From assembly GCA_900770405.1 (NCBI GenBank), contig CAAGKL010000207.1, positions 1 to 9,038 of the forward strand: a stretch of 9,038 nt of DNA. The letters are read 5' to 3'. A program made the position numbers and the translations under genes. This document shows positions 6,666-9,038 of the stretch, piece after piece. Positions within the stretch are counted from its first letter, which is position 1; each line of letters opens with the position of its first letter. This stretch comes from Clostridia bacterium (lineage in GTDB: Bacteria; Bacillota; Clostridia; UBA1381). The notes under the pieces were generated by a model that worked only from the letters and a program-made list of their open reading frames with translations, was not told the origin of the DNA and ran no database searches.

Positions 6666-6694
6666 ATTATATCAAATTCCCGCGCTAAATGCAA
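6666..6694 (-). promoter_or_regulatory. Sigma-A-type promoter of yajC
   Basis: On the minus strand TTGCAT (6694-6689), a 17-base spacer and a perfect TATAAT (6671-6666) lie about 30 bases before the yajC start. It sits in the 68-base gap between the mecA stop and yajC. Confidence 0.8.
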
Positions 6695-6702
6695 GCCCTA
6701 AA

Positions 6703-7272
6703 TTAATTTTTTAACTCCCGCAGCCGCCGCGCCATCTGCGGCACCTCGCCGGCGGGGACGATGAGCGTTGCGTGCTCTCGCAGAAACCGTTCGCCGCTCG
6801 TGCCGATGAGTTCGCCGGAAAATTCGCGCAGCCGCTCGTCATAGACGTTTGTCACGGCAAAGAAATTTTTATCGTAGGAGAAAAGCCGCATCGGCTCAAG
6901 CTTTTCATCGGGCGCGGCGCACAGATATGCGCACATCGCGTCAAAGCCGGCAAAGCGGAAAACCAGCTCGGGCTGCCGCTTCAGCTTTGCGCGCACCTTC
7001 GTCGAGCCGGCAGGCGCGGAGGGCAGTATATCCAGCCGCGTCACCGTCAGCACCACGCCGCCGTTCACCGGCGCTGCCTCGACCATAATCTTCCCGCCGG
7101 CGGTGCGAAAGCCGGTCTCGCGCTTGATCTGCTCCATAATGCGGAACAAAAACCGCTGCAGCTCGGGCGAATCGGGGTGCAGCATCGCAACATTTATATT
7201 CATATCGGTGAGGTCGTCGCTCGTCAGCCGGACGCGGATTTTGCGGTTACCCTCCAGACGCTCTATCCTCAT
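6703..7272 (-). CDS. mecA: MecA-family adaptor protein (ClpC/ClpP substrate adaptor)
   Basis: MecA proteins bind particular substrates and deliver them to the ClpC ATPase for degradation by ClpP; in Bacillus the best known target is the competence factor ComK. The 189-residue product has the two-part family layout. The N-terminal region MRIERLEGNRKIRVRLTSDDL (1-21) continues through FLFRIMEQIKRETGF (41-55) and MVEAAPVNGGVVLTVTRLD (63-81). After a linker (about 83-98), the C-terminal ClpC-binding domain runs from LVFRFAGFDAMCAYL to the end, including LFSYDKNFFAVTN (130-142). Length is slightly short against Bacillus MecA (about 218) because the linker is short. The ATG at 7272 follows GAAAGGAATG with a rather long gap of about 11 bases. 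A role in competence is not shown here; Clp-dependent proteolysis is the safer statement. Confidence 0.85.
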   Translation of the reverse strand: MRIERLEGNRKIRVRLTSDDLTDMNINVAMLHPDSPELQRFLFRIMEQIKRETGFRTAGGKIMVEAAPVNGGVVLTVTRLDILPSAPAGSTKVRAKLKRQPELVFRFAGFDAMCAYLCAAPDEKLEPMRLFSYDKNFFAVTNVYDERLREFSGELIGTSGERFLREHATLIVPAGEVPQMARRLRELKN

Positions 7273-7321
7273 ATCATAACCATTCCTTTCACAGACCCCT
7301 GGCTTGCGGTCGTTATAAAGT

Positions 7322-7350
7322 ATTATACTACACCAAATCGCGTTTGGGAA
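7322..7350 (-). promoter_or_regulatory. Candidate promoter of mecA with an inverted repeat in its spacer
   Basis: On the minus strand a perfect TATAAT (7327-7322) has a poor -35, TTCCCA (7350-7345), 17 bases upstream. A dyad CCAAA-N5-TTTGG (7333-7347) fills the spacer. It is not followed by a T-run, so it is not a good dusB terminator; it could be an operator. Confidence 0.5.
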
Positions 7351-7370
7351 TAGTTTTTTAATAATTTCAT

Positions 7371-8336
7371 TTAATTACCTTCGGAAAATTCCGAAATCAG
7401 CCTTTCCGCATCGGCGAGCGAGCCGGAGCAAAACAGCTTTTGCCGCAGAATACCGGCGTTCGCAACGCCTTTTATGTACCACGCCATATGCTTGCGCGCC
7501 TCCTTGATGCCGCGCTCCTCGCCCTTTTCGGCGCAGATTGTACGAAGATGCAAAAGCGCCGCGCCGAGCCTGTCCTGCACGGTCGGGAAAAATTCCACCT
7601 TACCGCCCGTGAGCAACTCACGCGCCTGGCGGAAAATAAAGGGGTTGCCCTCCGCACCGCGCGCGACCATAACCGCGTCGCAGCCGGTTTCGGCGAAGGT
7701 GTCGGCGATGTCGGCGGCGGAGAAAAGGTCGCCGCTGGCGATGACGGGGATTTTGACCGCGCGTTTGACGGCGGTAACAAGCGAACGGTCGGCTTTGCCG
7801 CTGTAGTACATATCCCGTGTGCGCGGGTGCAGGCAGATTGCCGCTGCGCCGTTTGCCTCGAAAATTTTCGCCATCTCGACGGCGTTTATGCTGTCGGGCG
7901 AAAAGCCGGAGCGGAATTTCACCGTCACCGGCACATTTTTTGCCGCGCGTGCGGCGGCATCGACGATTTTGCCGGCGAGGGCGGGATTTTTGAGCAGCGC
8001 GCTGCCGTCGCCGTTGTTTACGATTTTTGGTGCGGGGCAGCCCATATTAATGTCGAGAATATCCGCGCCGAACCGCAGTGCGTCGGGCACGGCTGCGGCG
8101 ATGATGTCGGGCTCGCTGCCGAAAATCTGCACTGCTGACGGCACCTCGTCCTCATCGCGCGCGAGCAGCGATGAGGTCTTTTTGTCCTTGTAATAAAGCC
8201 CCTTCGCGCTGACCATCTCGGTGTAGGTCATACCTGCGCCCCACCGCCGGCAAATTCTGCGGAAGGTGAGGTCGGTCACCCCTGCCATCGGCGCGAGAAA
8301 GACGTTGTTTTCTATTGTCACATTTCCGATTTTCAT
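7371..8336 (-). CDS. dusB: tRNA-dihydrouridine synthase, DusB type
   Basis: Dus enzymes use FMN and NADPH to reduce specific uridines of tRNA to dihydrouridine in the cytoplasm. The 321-residue product is full length. The FMN-binding TIM barrel starts with NVFLAPMAGVTDLTFR (11-26), followed by YTEMVSAKGL (38-47) and VQIFGSEP (69-76). The signature DINMGCPAPKI has catalytic Cys100. Then come VTVKFRSG with Lys140, LHPRTR with His170, IASGDL (199-204) and MVARGAEGNPFIF (223-235). A helical C-terminal RNA-binding part follows, with KEARKHMAWYIKG. The ATG at 8336 has AGGTGAT about 8 bases upstream and its own promoter. It lies upstream of mecA in the same direction with a 98-base gap holding another promoter and no clear terminator. 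The DusB subgroup is assigned from the sequence style typical of Firmicutes; the target uridine cannot be stated. Confidence 0.93.
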   Translation of the reverse strand: MKIGNVTIENNVFLAPMAGVTDLTFRRICRRWGAGMTYTEMVSAKGLYYKDKKTSSLLARDEDEVPSAVQIFGSEPDIIAAAVPDALRFGADILDINMGCPAPKIVNNGDGSALLKNPALAGKIVDAAARAAKNVPVTVKFRSGFSPDSINAVEMAKIFEANGAAAICLHPRTRDMYYSGKADRSLVTAVKRAVKIPVIASGDLFSAADIADTFAETGCDAVMVARGAEGNPFIFRQARELLTGGKVEFFPTVQDRLGAALLHLRTICAEKGEERGIKEARKHMAWYIKGVANAGILRQKLFCSGSLADAERLISEFSEGN

Positions 8337-8361
8337 TCAAAATCACCTGCCAAGTCAAGTT

Positions 8362-8390
8362 ATTATATCACCAAAAAAAGAATTTGTAAA
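8362..8390 (-). promoter_or_regulatory. Sigma-A-type promoter of dusB
   Basis: On the minus strand TTTACA (8390-8385), a 17-base spacer and a perfect TATAAT (8367-8362) sit 26 bases before the dusB start. I could not identify a convincing promoter for the divergent small genes in the remaining 8391-8420 stretch. Confidence 0.8.
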
Positions 8391-8432
8391 GCTTTTTAGA
8401 CAAAGTACATATACTGTAATGAGGTGATTTTT

Positions 8433-8681
8433 ATGGCAGATGATGTAAAAAAGCGGCTGTCCGAGCTTTTGTCGGACGCGGATAGGGCGAAATTGTCGAA
8501 TCTGGCGGGCGCTGCCGGCGCGAAAAAGCTTGCCGGGAGCTTGTCGGAGGAGCAAAAGAGGCGACTCTGTGAGGAGTTTATGAAGTTAGACGCAGCGGAG
8601 CTTAAAAAAAAGCTGAAATCGGTGGATTTGTCGAAGCTTTCGGGCGCGGACGCGGCGGAAATACTGAAAAAACTGAGGTGA
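8433..8681 (+). CDS. Small hydrophilic, largely helical protein of unknown function
   Basis: I do not recognise this 82-residue protein. It is highly charged, with no signal peptide or membrane segment. It is rich in Ala, Leu, Lys and Glu and looks like several short helices: MADDVKKRLSELLSDADR, LSEEQKRRLCEEFMKL and LDAAELKKKLKSV. There is a single cysteine (Cys46). The ATG at 8433 is chosen because GAGGTG (8421-8426) is 6 bases upstream; an in-frame GTG at 8424 lies inside that ribosome binding site and is unlikely. The next gene starts 6 bases after its stop with an identical GAGGTGAT site, so the two are surely one transcript. The good ribosome binding site, codon use like the neighbours and tight spacing argue that it is real. 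Confidence 0.75.
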   Translation: MADDVKKRLSELLSDADRAKLSNLAGAAGAKKLAGSLSEEQKRRLCEEFMKLDAAELKKKLKSVDLSKLSGADAAEILKKLR

Positions 8682-8687
8682 TACGGT

Positions 8688-9002
8688 TTGGCTGATATGA
8701 TGGATACCTTGAAAGGGATTCTGGGCGACGGCGCGGAGGATAAGATAAAATCCGCCGTCAGCGCGCTCTCGGGCGGCAGTACCGGGGGCGGTGCACCGGG
8801 CGGCGCGCCGCAGATTACGCCGGAGAATATGGAGTACATTATGAAAATAAAAAATATTGCCGACGAGCTCTCGCACCCGAACGACGCGCGCTCGCAGCTT
8901 TTGATGTCGCTCAAGCCCTATATGCGCTCCGAGCGGCAGAAGGGCATCGACAACGCGGTGCGGATTTTGAATTTGACCAAGCTGTCGGGGCTCTTTCGCT
9001 GA
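8688..9002 (+). CDS. Small protein of unknown function with a Gly-rich hinge and a helical C-terminal domain
   Basis: The 104-residue product has an N-terminal helix (about 1-28), a Gly/Ala/Pro-rich linker (29-41) and a helical C-terminal part (about 44-104). The C-terminal part reads MEYIMKIKNIADEL, then SLKPYMRSERQKGIDNAVRILNLTKL. From memory, short uncharacterised Firmicutes proteins share a KPY-x-R-x-ID-A-x-I-L pattern of this kind. That is not checked, and no function is claimed. There is no signal peptide or membrane segment. The TTG at 8688 is preferred because GAGGTGAT (8675-8682), which overlaps the previous stop codon, is correctly spaced and the resulting MAD start mirrors the upstream protein. 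An ATG at 8697 is the alternative. It overlaps nothing and is followed at once by another GAGGTG ribosome binding site. Confidence 0.75.
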   Translation: MADMMDTLKGILGDGAEDKIKSAVSALSGGSTGGGAPGGAPQITPENMEYIMKIKNIADELSHPNDARSQLLMSLKPYMRSERQKGIDNAVRILNLTKLSGLFR

Positions 9003-9013
9003 GGGAGGTGAGG

Positions 9014-9038
9014 GTGAGTGAGATCGGCGGACAACACG
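9014..9038 (+). CDS. Probable start of a third small-cluster gene, cut by the right edge
   Basis: GGGAGGTG (9003-9010) directly follows the previous stop and looks like the ribosome binding sites of the two genes before it. Two GTG codons could be the start: 9014, giving MSEIGGQH, and 9018, giving MRSADNT with more usual spacing. Both frames stay open to the edge, but too little is present to choose or to name a product. Confidence 0.4.

Noticed and set aside
6772..7353. Plus-strand open frame (193 codons) opposite mecA
   Set aside because: It is antisense to a recognisable MecA-family gene and extends through its promoter.
7440..8138. Plus-strand open frame (232 codons) opposite dusB
   Set aside because: It is the complement of the clearly coding Dus barrel; the Cys/His/Arg-rich composition is a shadow signature.
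8406..8420. Sporulation-type (sigma-E/K-like) promoter for the small-gene cluster, from CATATACT at 8408-8415
   Set aside because: The -10-like match is near-consensus, but no suitable -35 element occurs at the needed distance.

Overview
The window looks like ordinary chromosomal housekeeping DNA from a Gram-positive, low-to-mid GC Clostridia-type bacterium, probably in or near Oscillospirales/Ruminococcaceae. The reasons are a perfect CIRCE operator in front of groES-groEL, a class A penicillin-binding protein with a long Lys-rich cytoplasmic head, a MecA-type adaptor, a probable BofC-C-terminal-like protein, strong GGAGG-type ribosome binding sites, frequent TTG starts and TATAAT/TTG-type promoters. 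The lineage is inferred from gene families and style, not from a search.

Layout, left to right. Positions 1-1280 hold the leftward heat-shock operon groES-groEL, with groEL cut by the window edge, its sigma-A promoter and a CIRCE element over the transcription start. At 1369-1701 a leftward small secreted or membrane-anchored protein resembles the C-terminal domain of BofC. It diverges from a rightward pair at 1885-5858: a bifunctional class A PBP and the magnesium channel MgtE, 53 bases apart with no visible terminator between them. The two divergent promoters appear to share one palindromic -35 hexamer.

Positions 5859-6202 are a gene-free convergent junction. A roughly 241-bp MITE-like element with imperfect terminal inverted repeats of about 40 bases starts at the base after the mgtE stop codon. 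It is followed by a perfect 16-bp-stem bidirectional terminator. From there, three leftward genes each have a recognisable promoter: yajC (Sec translocase accessory), a mecA-family Clp adaptor, and a dusB-type tRNA-dihydrouridine synthase. At the right end (8433 onward) a rightward cluster of very short, tightly spaced genes of unknown function diverges from dusB; a third member probably begins at the window edge.

The genes cover protein folding, secretion and quality control (GroESL, YajC, MecA), envelope growth (PBP), ion homeostasis (MgtE) and tRNA modification (DusB). I see no defence system, prophage, CRISPR array or biosynthetic cluster. The items most worth a second look are the MITE-like element at 5859-6099, the small-gene cluster at 8433-9038 and the shared-hexamer divergent promoter at 1759-1811.
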